From the NCBI GenBank assembly GCA_916048095.2, contig OU696587.1:5255993-5319992 (forward strand): a DNA stretch of 64,000 bases. Direction: 5' to 3'. A program made the position numbers and the translations under genes. This stretch comes from Sacculina carcini (taxonomy: Eukaryota; Arthropoda; Thecostraca; Sacculinidae). Positions 50,108-60,341 of the stretch are shown piece after piece. The number at the start of each line of letters is the position of its first letter. The stretch's first letter is position 1. The notes beneath the pieces were generated by a model. It saw nothing but the letters and a program-made list of their open reading frames with translations. It was not told the origin of the DNA and did not search any database.

Positions 50108-52799
50108 ACCATCACAATTACCGGACAACGGAAATTGTGCCATTCGCCGTGACACGCAACACACACACACACACACACAAAGACGTACACATGCTGTCCT
50201 CGACAAGCCCCGTAGAACAAAATTGACAAACAATAGAGCGTAAAAAGCAAGTAGGTATCGATTTGAGAATCGATTCCACACACACAGTTAGTCTATTAAC
50301 TATATACCGCATTTTGCCATGTTTATAAGACCGCTTCATTTTTTTGGCAGAAATTGTGGATTTTTTTTAAATTCCCCGTCGCTCTCTGATCAGAAATATC
50401 AACGTTGGAGTCAGAGGTAGCAGTAATTCCTTTAGCCAGTTCTTCGTCATCATCAGAGGAGTCATCAAATGATATCTGTGATGAAATGTCTCATCACAGA
50501 TATATCATTACAAAATGGTGCTAAATGACTTTCTCCCATGTATAAAAAACCCCGTATTTTTCAAATAAAAATCTAGACCTCCACTGGTTTTCTTGTACAG
50601 ATCCTGGATTGAAGTGTATATATGGGTATATATGGGTATATATAGGTATATATGGGTATACAAGGGTATTTGACTGCATGGAGATGATGACGCAATCGCA
50701 CCCCACCCCCCGGGGAGAGAGGGGAATTTTGCTGTACAATCGTGAATCCACTTCGTATTTTCGTCAAGAAAGGGTAGTGTGTACTCCACACACGTGTTTG
50801 CCTATAACTGATATTATTATGACATGGCATGGGAAGAGTGCAAGTGCACTATTAACACACTGCGGTGGCCCCTAATAAACTAACATCTACTGCTAACCAA
50901 TTAAATTACAACTGCCAACTTATAATTGTTGGTTTTCGCTCGATCTACACAGAATTCGACATACATCCGACAAGATGAGTCGCCTCTGCACATGCACGCA
51001 CACACACACACACACACACATACACACAAGCTCATAAACTACGGTTATTATATTCGCATCGAGCTCCGTGCACTTCGCTGCTGTGTACTTATTGAACGAC
51101 ACCCCTCACCCCCCCAGTCCCCCCCCCAACCGCTCATAAACTGCCGATTGAGCGTACAATAAAGGACGAAGCGAGCGTATGGGAGCCATGACAACAACAA
51201 CAGTAGTGATGTCATCCGTTCACATCGACCGTGACAAGATCAAGAAGTTAAAATATTCATATAAACAAAATATGTTAGGAAATATACATAAATGATAAGC
51301 ATATTAATTACTTGAAAATTAATCATCCCGACAGTATTAATTAAATGCAATGCTCTGCTAAGATTAAATCAAAAAGAAAATTCTAGGTAGTATCTTCGCA
51401 AGACAATACACCAGACCATATGGGTGCAGACTTTAATAGAACCTTTATCAACAATGGCGGAGTCAGAATTTTTCGGTGAAAGGGGGAGGCTGAGTGGGTG
51501 GGCTAAGAGGAAAGATGCGGAACATTGGCAAAACATGAGGTGAACTATACTGGAAATGTTCATGGTGAGGATTTGCGAAAATCAGGGGAATCGGAGAATC
51601 AACCCCCCCAAGCCCTCTGACACCGCCACTGCCTATCAATCATATCAAGATCCCTCCTTGATGCACCTAGAGCTCCCTCGTGTGACCAACAACTGACCGG
51701 TGTGGGTGCGCTGGTGGGCCTTGAGGTGCGACGACTTGGTGTAGATCTTCTTGCAGCCGGAGAAGTGGCACTTGTGCATTCGCCGTCCGCACGCGGAGTC
51801 GGACGAGTGCTGCGGACGCAGTGAACCTCGGACGGCCGGATACGAGCGCACGGCAAGTCCGGACGCCGCTACTGCCACGGATGTGGAACCCAGCAGATGC
51901 GGAGAACGGACGGCATCAGCGGCTGAACGGCTGGATGGTATTCGAGAGGTTAAGGAAGCTCTCCCAACACGATGTCCGCCACCGCCGTCGCCGACGCCGC
52001 CAAGTGTGACGGAAGGACAGTGTGGTGTCAGTCGATGTGAAGGCGAGGACGAGAAAACTCTGCGAGGCATGGCCGACGAGGGCGGCTGCGGCGGCTGTTG
52101 AGTTGTCATGACAACACCACTCCGCCGCGACGTTGGTGTCGAGTCGGGGCTGGTACTGGACGCTGGAGAGCACACAGCCGTCACGCGCATCTCGCCACCA
52201 CACACGGCGTCCTCCTCTTCGAAGTAGAACTCCTCGAGATCGCTGATGTCGGCATCCTCCGACTCACCGGCACTGCGCCCGCGCCATTCGCTGCACGCGG
52301 CCGCTGGACGGGCTGGCACAAGACGCAACACTCTGGCAGGAGTCGTGGTGGAGGAAAAGTATGCGCCCTTGACGGATACCGGCTGCAGAGGGGATGACGG
52401 AGAAGGCGCCGTCGACTCTTCGGAATCGCTGGATGATGAGCAAAGTCGTCGCACGCCGATAATTGAGTCCGCTGCTGAATCGGTGACGCAAGACGCAAAC
52501 GGCCGATCGAGAGCGGGTATTGCAACCCGGATTTCCGTCTGACCACTATCAACACTGCCTGAAGCACCGTGTGGCTCCATCTCCTCCAACTGATCCTGCT
52601 GAGAAAAGGAGGACGAAGGTGAAGAAGGCAAAGGATGCAGTCGAATCGTCTCAAGATCCTCCAGTGACAGGCTAGGCTGAAGACGATCGACATCATCATT
52701 ACCGTCTTCAACATCGTCACTATCTCCATCACTGCAGGCACAGGCCGTCTCCAGTTGCGTATGCTCACCATGCAGATAGCGCTCCATTTCATAACAAGT
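36820..52799 (-). CDS. Klf6/7: Krueppel-like factor of the KLF6/KLF7 (Luna) type, first exon missing
   Basis: Exons 52799-51698 and 37007-36820 join in phase 1, giving about 430 residues without the first exon. The larger exon opens [13 protein letters not shown], matching TCLELERYL of KLF6/7, which begins exactly at exon 2 of those genes. Acidic and Ser/Pro-rich sequence follows, then finger 1 ([25 protein letters not shown]). The small exon gives fingers 2 ([25 protein letters not shown]) and 3 ([23 protein letters not shown]), ending LSETA. Such proteins bind GC/CACCC boxes in the nucleus. Finger order, the HTG/EKPF junction and the phase-1 intron inside that linker match KLF6/7. The expected 34-codon first exon (FQEL..GYFSALPSLEE type) was not found up to 64000 and may lie outside. 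The 14.7 kb intron carries a LINE and other repeats. Confidence 0.9.
38105..38176. repeat. (CA)n microsatellite with interruptions
   Basis: About 36 units broken by a CCC and a CAT, in the KLF intron. More CA/TG tracts are at 38716-38749, 38867-38894 and 38962-38989. Confidence 0.93.
38517..38600 (-). mobile_element. Possible LINE 3' end with pentamer tail
   Basis: On the minus strand, GATGAATGGGCAATAAATGC is followed by AGTTTACCTTACTTTACTTT, a short-repeat tail typical of LINE 3' ends. Only the tail region can be seen. Confidence 0.42.
39155..39439 (-). mobile_element. mariner-type element, internally deleted, with transposase tail
   Basis: Ends CGAGGGTGGAT and ATCCACCCTCG flanked by TA on both sides (39153-39154, 39440-39441). 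On the minus strand a piece reads [19 protein letters not shown] then RGDYTEG and a stop, which resembles the C-terminal end of mariner transposases (W.KCI..GDY.E). A second inverted repeat about 70-90 bp in from each end (39224-39263 and 39371-39405) makes the element strongly palindromic. Confidence 0.75.
39478..39700. repeat. AT-rich repeat of GTAACC/GGTTAC units in both orientations
   Basis: AAAGGTAACATAAAAA-like units in the first half face AAAAAGTTACCTTTAGG in the second half, giving a loose inverted structure. A short similar patch (AGTTACTTTG) is at 5688-5740. Probably an eroded MITE. Confidence 0.42.
39740..40195. repeat. Interspersed repeat, copy 2, interrupted by a (TG)n tract
   Basis: Shares AGAATTCTGCCGATTTCTG, TCATCAAAATTAGCATAGC, GTATTGTAATTGAATAGGCC and CAATTGGCCAACTGAG with 41262-41600. 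A (TG) tract of about 45 bp (40039-40083) has expanded inside it. Confidence 0.58.
41262..41600. repeat. Interspersed repeat with GGGGGGTAT..ATACCCCCC, copy 1
   Basis: Starts GGGCGTAAATCCTGGGGGG; shares CGAGAATTCTGCTGAGTTCA, ATCATCAAAATCAGCATAG and GTATTGTAATTGAATAGGC with 39740-40195. It ends in poly-C followed by GAGCATCGACACAAATCTAC. Family unknown. Confidence 0.6.
41913..42188 (-). mobile_element. hAT-type MITE, family A, copy 4 (rearranged)
   Basis: Reverse orientation. It opens with the TTGTGATTGAGTACCACTTG block, keeps about 150 bp of similarity, then changes to unrelated sequence and ends GGTTGGGAGCCACTG. Confidence 0.65.
44107..44171. repeat. (CA)n microsatellite
   Basis: About 32 units without interruption, KLF intron. 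Confidence 0.95.
44250..44990. mobile_element. Probable DNA transposon remnant (TACGAG-type ends)
   Basis: The left part reads GGAATACGAGTTTAATTCGC and GACCGAGCTCGTAAACC; the right part has repeated ATTCGTATTCTAAATTG and CTCGTATTGCAAGATACCAC. These resemble the ends of a widespread family of mariner-superfamily elements. The centre has no recognisable transposase. Confidence 0.5.
45746..45817. repeat. (CA)n microsatellite
   Basis: About 35 units with one CAAA interruption, KLF intron. An interrupted TG tract lies at 45233-45295. Confidence 0.93.
45960..46185 (+). mobile_element. hAT-type MITE, family B, copy 2 (eroded ends)
   Basis: Shares GTCGGACAGAATTGGACAAC, a Phe/Tyr-coloured AT-rich middle and ATCAGCGCTGTTGTGGAAAA with the copy at 10817. 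The ends are no longer clear. Confidence 0.65.
47208..48908 (+). CDS. LINE reverse transcriptase (ORF2 C-terminal part)
   Basis: 566 residues without interruption; the frame is open from 47160, and the bases at 47208 are a TTG codon, so this is not a natural start. In order: linker with [16 protein letters not shown] motifs [31 protein letters not shown] (first catalytic Asp), [18 protein letters not shown] and FADDIQILL (catalytic Asp pair), then SLGIILD and a thumb/C-terminal region with [22 protein letters not shown] in place of the common YADD is a modest variation. The endonuclease domain is absent, so this copy cannot be autonomous. Confidence 0.88.
   Translation: MASNQLPSLFMNFFQSKIDKIRCLFPSVLPLSSPCSTSSVFNSFALVTISDCRAILRHVKIHSSSLDPIDLSRIPHSIELLLPFLTNFINASFTHGQFLACKTASILPILKKSDLDANTLSNYRPISRIPWLSKVLEMAAYIQISEYLESNNLFLPEQSGFRHFHSTETSLIFLYDSIIKSTLSGNDVLLIQLDFSAAFDTVNHLLLIDTLLDLGISDTALSFFRSYLSDRLQFVSTSADSCSEACPLTCGVPQGSVLGPLLFNMYLTSVGKVLRRHDVSFQIFADDIQILLSSESISHSSVSSIIYDIERWAFTRHLKLNPDKTKYILFPSSNGTTSLSIPLSCSVRSLGIILDSSLSFDSHISNIIRCCNYQLRRIYSIRRYITTSAAFKLANSFIFSKTQYCCSLLLSLNHRQLRKLQYIINKACRMIFNLPSGSHVSSSLQKLKLLPIKALVEYRICLIIHSALHLCKPAYLFDLLSYKTSSLSLRSSNDPFLLVEPSFPSRHSHYNRCFSILGPRIYNRLSPSIRSIKSLSFFKKHTKNFFLTKSYYCLNNIVYISTEYKV
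49340..49411. repeat. (TG)n microsatellite in the LINE 3' region
   Basis: About 36 units within the TG-rich 3' untranslated part of the LINE at 47150-49553. Confidence 0.93.
50300..50570 (-). mobile_element. Probable pogo/Tigger-type remnant
   Basis: The left edge ATACCGCATTTTGCCATG and right part CCCATGTATAAAAAACCCCG look like degraded inverted ends. On the minus strand a short open stretch reads [17 protein letters not shown] and ends [10 protein letters not shown] then stop, possibly a transposase C-terminus. A hairpin lies at 50471-50506. Confidence 0.42.
50471..50506. repeat. Hairpin, about 14-bp arms, 6-nt loop
   Basis: GATATCTGTGATGA (50471-50484), loop AATGTC, then TCATCACAGATATATC with one inserted base pair. 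It is within the presumed pogo-type remnant. Confidence 0.7.
51452..51631 (+). mobile_element. MITE, CAGTGGCGG family, copy 2
   Basis: Ends CAATGGCGGAGTCAG and CTGACACCGCCACTG; flanks TTTATCAA and CCTATCAA (six of eight bases), so an 8-bp, hAT-style duplication is likely. It lies just beyond the donor of the KLF central exon, in the intron. Confidence 0.72.
51698..52799 (-). CDS. Klf6/7: KLF6/7-like, central exon (acidic region and zinc finger 1)
   Basis: It starts after tattcatag in phase 0 with TCYEMERYL and ends ACC G before gtcagt, inside the finger 1-2 linker HTG. It holds 367 codons plus one base. Acidic stretches ([15 protein letters not shown] and [18 protein letters not shown]) look like activation segments. 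The first in-frame Met is five codons in, so earlier coding sequence is expected. A (TG)n tract of about 70 bp lies just upstream of the acceptor. Confidence 0.88.
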
Positions 52800-52810
52800 C
52801 TATGAATATA

Positions 52811-52815
<5 letters not shown>

Positions 52816-52886
<71 letters not shown>
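52816..52886. repeat. (CA)n microsatellite beside a KLF acceptor
   Basis: About 35 units. On the transcribed strand this is (UG)n ending about 17 nt before the acceptor of the KLF central exon. Confidence 0.93.
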
Positions 52887-52893
<7 letters not shown>

Positions 52894-53059
52894 ACGTATA
52901 AACTATGAAGCGGCCAAAATTTTGTAATATATATTTGAACGATAAATGCTACCATGTTTGTGTAAGTGTATGTATATATTTGTTTGTATGTTCATACATG
53001 TATGTATGTGTGTATCTATACATATATATATATATATATGTATGTTTGTATAATGTATG

Positions 53060-53136
53060 TATATATTGCAATGAAAAGCGCGTGCCCAGCGATTGCAATA
53101 AACCATTGATTGATTGATTTATTGATTGACGATTAT
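53060..53136 (+). mobile_element. Possible LINE 3' end with (GATT)n tail
   Basis: AAAAGCGCGTGCCCAGCGATT and GCAATAAACCATTGATTGAT resemble a LINE 3' end running into (GATT)n. The body upstream is obscured by AT- and TG-rich repeats. Confidence 0.4.
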
Positions 53137-54273
53137 CACAGATGCCAAGTGATTTGAGGTCAGCACCAATATCCAGTATACAGACAGAACAAACTTGGCA
53201 AATTAGACCTAAAACAATTGAATAAAGCAAACAAAGAAATAAATAAAATGATGCAAATTAAAAACAGAAAAACAAAAGTCATATGAAAGCACGGGGAAAG
53301 ACAGAAAGACCAAGGCAGAAAATTAAACCAAGCAAAAACTGAAGCAAAAATATGGCTTTTTCGTACAAATAAAGTTGGAAAAAAGACATACAAATGTACT
53401 AACACACACATATATATACAACATACGTGGACGCAATGAGCATAACACAAACTTACGATGCACTAATGCAATGAGTTTCACCGTCAAGGAGCGCAATTTT
53501 TGAAGGTCCAGTAAAAGGCGAGGCAAACTTTGCGAAAATGCGCTCACATACATACACAAACATACACATACATACCCACATACACACACACACACAGAGA
53601 GTGAATTGAGCAATAACTTTCAAGCGTATATATGCAATATTGAAACGTTGTCAGAAAGTTTTCCCATCACGCCCGTCCGCCCATGCACACACACACGCAC
53701 ACACAGAGACATACACACACGAGCAGACAGACATACAGTTAGACACAGTTGACGTCAGTCTTCATTTGTCAGATCGACCATAAAAAGTGTACAGTCGGCC
53801 AGTGATGCGCGGTGCTAAGTGGACCACTCTTTAGTAGCGCATAATCAAATTAAAACTCTAAAACTGCACCAACCACGATATATATAAACACACACACACA
53901 GACACAGATACACACACAAATAAGCAATTATTTGCATATGATAATATTCGTGTATCCACTTTTTTATACTGAATGTCCTTATACGTGTAAGTGTGTGTGT
54001 GTGCATATGTATATGAACGTGTTTGTGTGTGTCCGTACATGTGTGTGTGTGTGTGTGTGTATGTGTGTGTGTGTATGTGTTTGTGTGTGCTGAGAAGCGG
54101 GAAATATGTCTGGCTCGACCGAATAGGCAGTGTCCAGGAAAATTAACTGCATTCAATGCTATGCAAAATGTACAATGTAACAATGTCTAGCGAAACATGC
54201 ACGTTAACGCAAACAAGAGCCGAACCAGAGCAAGATGTTACGATTATACAACAAGCCACAAACACACACACAC

Positions 54274-54315
<42 letters not shown>

Positions 54316-54835
54316 CCACTCATAACACAATATGTCAGAGACAACGAGAAAGTGTGTACTGTGTGATACGGGTGGAGTTTCTTGTTGAGCTAACGGAGAC
54401 CCGCCCCTACACAAACTACACAAACTCCCTACTCTGCCCTCTTCTGCTCTTCTCCTCTGTCTTGGTCACACACATACACACACACGCACACACAAACAAG
54501 CTAAGTGCAGATGGCGAAAATTAAAGTCCCCGTAAATAAAATAAAATTTAATAGGACTTGAATTGGGACATTTAAATAAAATAAAATAAAGCAATAATAT
54601 TTTAAACTAAACTAATATTATAAACTAATAAAATTTAAGTCACACACATATTGGATGCTACGGTCTTCCCCAAACAGGGCATACTTTCCGTAATGAACGA
54701 GGAGCACACACACACACACACATACACACACACACACACCAGTGCCCACATGTAAACACACACAAGCAAACTTTCGGCAGAAAAATAAAACCGTAGAACA
54801 ATGGACGCCAGAAAGCTTGTATGTGTATGTAAGCG

Positions 54836-54946
<111 letters not shown>

Positions 54947-55384
54947 CAGAGAGAGAAACACAATGTTTCTCAATATGAGAAAACACCAGGTGATGTTTGT
55001 CGTCTTGTTTCTTGTGCTCCAGCTGATGTTTGCCGAGTGGCCGTGGCGATGCCAAATGGTGAGGGGAAAGGGGATGTGTGTGTGGGGGTAGGAACACCCC
55101 CCCCCCCCAATAGCAACTTTTACACCCAAAAATTGAAGCCGCTTCTCAAAACGTATACATAAAAAAATTGATTTCATCCAGGACATATAACCTTATTGTT
55201 CACCTAACATCAGCTAAGCCCCACAGTGACATATGCCTGACTCCGCCACTGCCCACTGTTCATACGTGTCCGCCGTGTTTGTATAATTCAATATTTGCTC
55301 GTACATTTTCGCTGTTCATACAATTCCCTCCTGTGTATTCATTCATTCTGTGTATTGTTTACTGCTGCTAACCGTCTGATCACA

Positions 55385-55624
55385 CTGCTCACAAGATGAT
55401 TATACTGCTCACCAGATGATTATACTGCTCACAAGATGATTATACTGTTCACAAGCTTATTATACTGTTCACAAGCTTATTATACTGCTCACAAGCTGAT
55501 TAAAAGGCCCACAAGCTGATTATAATGCTCACAAGCTGATTATATTGCTCACAAGCTGATTATAATGCTCACAAGCTGATTATAATTCTCACAAGCTGAT
55601 TATACAGCTCAAAAAGCTAGTTTA
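55385..55624. repeat. Minisatellite, 12 units of exactly 20 bp
   Basis: Consensus CTGCTCACAAGCTGATTATA. All twelve units are 20 bp with no insertions; they differ only by substitutions. The first three units have AGATGA, the next two AGCTTA, and the rest AGCTGA, so the array grew in blocks. Confidence 0.9.
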
Positions 55625-56458
55625 ATCAGCGCTGCGATTTCAACACAACATAGCGCTATGTTCGCAGTAATGTAATGCAAACGCCTGCTGTTCCAATCGT
55701 TTGGAAACCACTGGCATGTAGCAACAAGACGACACAATGTCAACTCGTGACACACACACAGGCAGACACAGGCAGACACACAGACAAACAATGCAAAACA
55801 ACTCCGCGCCATAAGTCCATCCACGCGATCTATCGCAAATACACGAAAACACCAATAACACAGACACACACACACACACACACACACACGTATACTGAGC
55901 GCATCGGCAGGAATTGAGTGAAGGAGAGAGGGAGACAGAGAGATAGGAGAGAGCACAAATGGAAAGGGAGACGAACGACACACACACACACACACATGAT
56001 ATCAACATCATTTGCATCTAAATGGAGCGTCATACACACACACAGTGGAGCGGTCCCAAGAGTATTGGACAATGAGCTTGCAAAAACGGCTGGCGCACGA
56101 CAAAAAACAACATTCCTGTATATATACAGATTGTAGAAACTCATTTCAGCACAAGCGACAACTGTAAATCCCAAACACACTGACACTGACACACACACAG
56201 ACACACACTGAAGCAAGAAATATACGAAAAATCATCTGCAGAAGAAAATGAAATGAAAATGAAAGAATTTTTTGGGAACGGTAGAAAATAGTGGAAATTT
56301 TCCCCATTTTAGCGGATTTCTTTTCGTTGGATTTTTTTCGCAATAACTAGTCAACAGCAAAATAAAATTGACAAAAAAATAAACTTTAATGAACTATCTC
56401 GTTTATGAGAATTGTTTTCATCACGCTACCGCTGGAATCAGTTGCCTTAGAATACTTA

Positions 56459-56498
<40 letters not shown>

Positions 56499-57459
56499 CA
56501 TACATTCCACGCTCACACTTACGATAGAACCAAATTTATATCACATTCCAAACACAAATTTTCAATCGAAATCCGTATAAAAAGCAGATGATCGAAACAT
56601 GAAAATAACTTGAATATTATAATAAAAAACAACTATGTATGCGACCAATATGATTCCATTTGCTACGGTTTACAGACGGACATACGTGTCAGGTGTTTAT
56701 CCGACCACACATACACACAAACACACACACACACACACACATACATAAGCCATTGAAATCACGCTATAAGCCGTCATACGTTCACTATTGCATGTACAAA
56801 CGTTGAAATTCCATTTGCCAATGTTTTCGTTGAAATTCAGAAATTTCGCGCGGCGAATACTTTCTCATGCATGTGTGCACGTGTTTGTCTGTCTGTCTGT
56901 CTGTCAGCGGAGAGAAAGAGGTTTTGGTTCAATTGTGCCAATCACGAATCGACCGTGGGAACGAGCGGCTAATCCCCCAAAGTCCACGACCCACACGAAC
57001 CCATCCCCCCTCCCACACACACACACACACACTTTCATGATATATGTAAGGCATTGGTTCCCAACCTCCGGGTGAATCACCCCCCCCCCCTTGGGAGGAA
57101 ATTTAGCAATTTTTCAGGGATAATCGGGGGGAGGGGTAATTTTCTCTAGTATTTCAGTTTAGACATATATATACACTTTGTGAATGGGGTAACATGGCTG
57201 CTGCGGCATGCCACATTGGGTAACAAGTCGAATAATGTTGGGCATCACAAAAGATACGTGAAACAATAACACATGCAAAAACTACGAAGGCATACACACT
57301 TCAACACAACAAAATCACCCGTCAAAGCCACACCTTACGAACGTTACCAGAATTATGCCAAATTGTAAGCAAACAAACTGATCTTATACGATAGAGTGAT
57401 TTAGGAATTTGTATAAAGTATTAGTAGCCATCGCGTTACAATATTTAACGTATAATACA

Positions 57460-57799
57460 GAGAGAATAGGCTTAGCTGGCAAAGAGGAATCTATACTTCC
57501 TCTTTCTTCCTATTTCCTTCCCCAGCCTATCTTCCTATCTTACTTCCCCAGCCTTCTCTTCTGCTCTTCATGCACATCTTCTTGAGTCTACCTCTCCCTG
57601 TTGAATGGGTTCGTGTTTTTCTTTTGTATATACGCCTGTTCAATTTTGTCTGTCATGCTCTTAGCTATTCTGACATTTGTTTCACTTATTTTATAAACAT
57701 ACATACTATATTATTTTTTATCTCATCCTGTCATCGCACCATTGTATATTTGGCGCTATATTAAATACATGTTGGTGTTGTTGTTGTTGTTGTTGTTGT
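57460..57799 (+). mobile_element. LINE 3' end with (TTG)n tail
   Basis: A pyrimidine-rich stretch ends GGCGCTATATTAAATACATG and then about eight TTG units. The GGCGCTATATTAAATA style of 3' end is that of CR1/L2-like LINEs with short-repeat tails. It appears inserted in a second repeat, since GGGGTAATTT-rich sequence lies on both sides (57100-57140 and 57900-58060). Confidence 0.6.
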
Positions 57800-58348
57800 A
57801 TACAAAATCACCCTCTTTTACAAAATGTCAAAATTTAGGTGTATGGCTAAAGTAAAACAGTAGACATAATTCCCCTCCATCACACCCCAAAAAAATGACT
57901 GAATTACACCCTGGGGTAATTTACTCCTGGTGTAATTTGACAATTTTTCAGGTTAATGTCATAACAATTTACCCCAGGCTGTAATTGAGCGAATTTTGGG
58001 TGGTGATCGAAGGGAATTACCCCAGAGGTAATTTTCCCACATTTATTACCTAACGCAAGAATTTCCCACTTATAAGATTAAATTTTTACCTCTTACATTG
58101 GAGACACGGTTGTGTAGATTTGTGTGTGTGTGTGTGTGTGTGTATTTTATGTTTTCGTGCGCCAGGGGCCGCCAAACTTTCAGTGAATCTACGTGAATCT
58201 ACGCTATGTGAATCTACGCTGCGAGGCTACAATCTATTCAGCCAATCCGCATTTGTAAATACCCCTCAATGAAGGCTTCGCAATTCAGTGGTTAGAACGG
58301 CTCCACGGCTGGTTGCCATGGCAACAGTTGTAGCTGCTATGCCGTGCA

Positions 58349-58460
58349 CAGTGGCGGCGCAAGGATTTTCTTTTGCGGGGCTAAGCTAAGCTCGGATACA
58401 CTCAAAATTATCATGGTTAGGATTTGAGCTCATTTTTTGTGGGAGGTTGAAAGCATTTAA
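58349..58460 (+). mobile_element. MITE, CAGTGGCGG family, left part
   Basis: Starts CAGTGGCGGCGCAAGG, with the family's GATTTTCTTTTGCGGGGCTAA stretch shortened; the right end is not recognisable. A related right-end fragment (GCCTGGCGCCGCCACTG) lies at 59820-59880. Confidence 0.55.
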
Positions 58461-60159
58461 TTGTAAGGATGTTGAAGTGTTGGCGATTTCCGAAAATCGC
58501 ATGCTGTGTAGGCTCATGCACCGCTTTCTGTGTCAAAATTTCTCTGTCATTGTTGGGGAAAAGTTGAAAAGTGTGTGTGTGTGTTGGTGTTTGTATGGCG
58601 TAGCACTCGAAGACACAGTCTGTCTGTCTGCCTGTCTGTCTGTATGTTTGTGTACACAAATGCACATGTGCAAGTCATTCGCCCCATTCGCTTCCTGTTT
58701 ACACACATTGAAGCCACATCCATAGAGACAATGTGTGTATGTATGTGTGTGTGCTGATGGAGGCGAAGACGGTGGAAGACAGACAGACAGACAGATAGAG
58801 AACGAATGAAGTGAGGAACTGGAACAACTCAGATTCAAACACACACACACACACACATACACACACGCATACACTTCCGGTCGTCACTTGCTCACCACAT
58901 CATCCTGCTCACATGCTCTGCATTTTCCAATTGCTTGCTCTCAAACTCTTGGTGAACATCATTGTACGTGTATGTATGTTTATGTGTGTGTGTGTGTGTG
59001 TGTGTGCATGTGTGTGTTGTTTTTGCCGTTCCATCTTTGCATGCATACCATCACACAGGCGCAGACACACATGTGCAAATGTCTACATGCGGTTAGCGTA
59101 TATACACACAGTTTCTTGTCGTGTATGTGTGTGTGTGTGTGTGTTGGGCTATTTTCTTGTTGTGTTCGTTTAGGCTTGTTTACCAGATCGTGTTCTATTC
59201 ACATTCGCGTATAGTTCCTTCTCTCTGTATTTCTCTCATTCTCTCTCTGTTTCTATCCTCTTGGCTGTGCATTCTTCTTGTCTACTTGTGTCCGCTCCGT
59301 CCAATGTTGCCACTTGTTCCCCTTTTGTTGTATGCTTGTCTGTGTGTGTGTGTGTGTAAGTGCGCGCTAGTTGAGGCCATTCATACACTATTACCGACTT
59401 GACAAAGACCATCAGATCCAATCAACAAGGCTGCTACTGGTGTTGTCTCAAGTGGTCGTGCAGGGGATGGGGGGAATGAGAGGGATCTGTGTGGGGGCGG
59501 GGCATTGTAAGACAAAAATTCCTGTTGTGCTTGCCTGAGGGCACGATAAAGTTCGTTTGGGATACAAGTATACGTACTATATATATCTACAGAGAGGGCC
59601 ATAAAAAGCGTCCACATTTTATTGTGCAATAACTGATATAGAATGATTGCAACAATGATTATCTTCCCCCCATATGTCAATCCCCTCCAAAAATTATAAT
59701 AATCGACAATACAATTTCCTACCACTGTAAATGAAGTCTTGTAATTATGGTTCAAGTTCGAGGACTGAATCAGTGTGCCCCAGTCCCGTATTATAATATC
59801 ATGTAGTCAGCGTTCGAATGTAGCCCCTCAACATTTCCCTTAGCCCCTCCCCCTGGGAAGAAGCCTGGCGCCGCCACTGCTGACAAGAGTTGTGGACAAC
59901 TTCAACGTTCGGCTCGCAGGTGTTATTCAACAAGGCCGGGCATGTATTGAGCATAGCATGATAAACTATATTGATTATGTCACTCATTGAAAATGCACAG
60001 ATTTTACTAAGATTGGTTTGAACAAAATCTTGTTAACATTGTTGTCTACGTGGAATAAAACATGATGTAAAATATTCATTCCTACCTCAGTTATTGCACA
60101 ATAAAATGCGGACACTTTATGGCCCAGTCTGTATATACACTAATGTTGAGGTTTCCACC

Positions 60160-60333
60160 CAGAGCCGTAGCAACCGCCCCCCGTACCCCCCGGCCGGGGG
60201 GCCCCGAATGTTGAGGGGCCCCTTTGCTTCACGTATTATGTGATTATGTCTAATAAATGCATTCAATATTCACAATGGGGGCCCCAAGTGATGCCTTCGG
60301 GGGGGGGGCCCATAATTCCTCGCAACGGCTCTG
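60160..60333 (+). mobile_element. hAT-type MITE, CAGAGCCG family, nested copy
   Basis: 174 bp, ends CAGAGCCGTAGCAACC and CCTCGCAACGGCTCTG. The 8-bp duplication TTTCCACC (60152-60159 and 60334-60341) is perfect. The body is rich in C and G runs and has no coding sequence. Confidence 0.85.
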
Positions 60334-60341
60334 TTTCCACC

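Larger units (their letters stand above)
37008..51697. other. Large intron of the KLF gene
   Basis: 14.7 kb with no host exon recognised. It contains the LINE at 47150, mariner-, pogo- and hAT-type elements and many CA/TG tracts. 42200-43550 and 46190-47100 show no feature I can name apart from short CA tracts. Confidence 0.6.

Noticed and set aside
52181-52891. 236-codon minus-strand frame overlapping the KLF central exon
   Set aside because: Out of frame with the KLF reading that carries TCYEMERYL and finger 1; its start is inside the (TG)n tract.
55385-55624. CRISPR-like array
   Set aside because: Units are contiguous with no spacers, and the genome is eukaryotic. It is a minisatellite.
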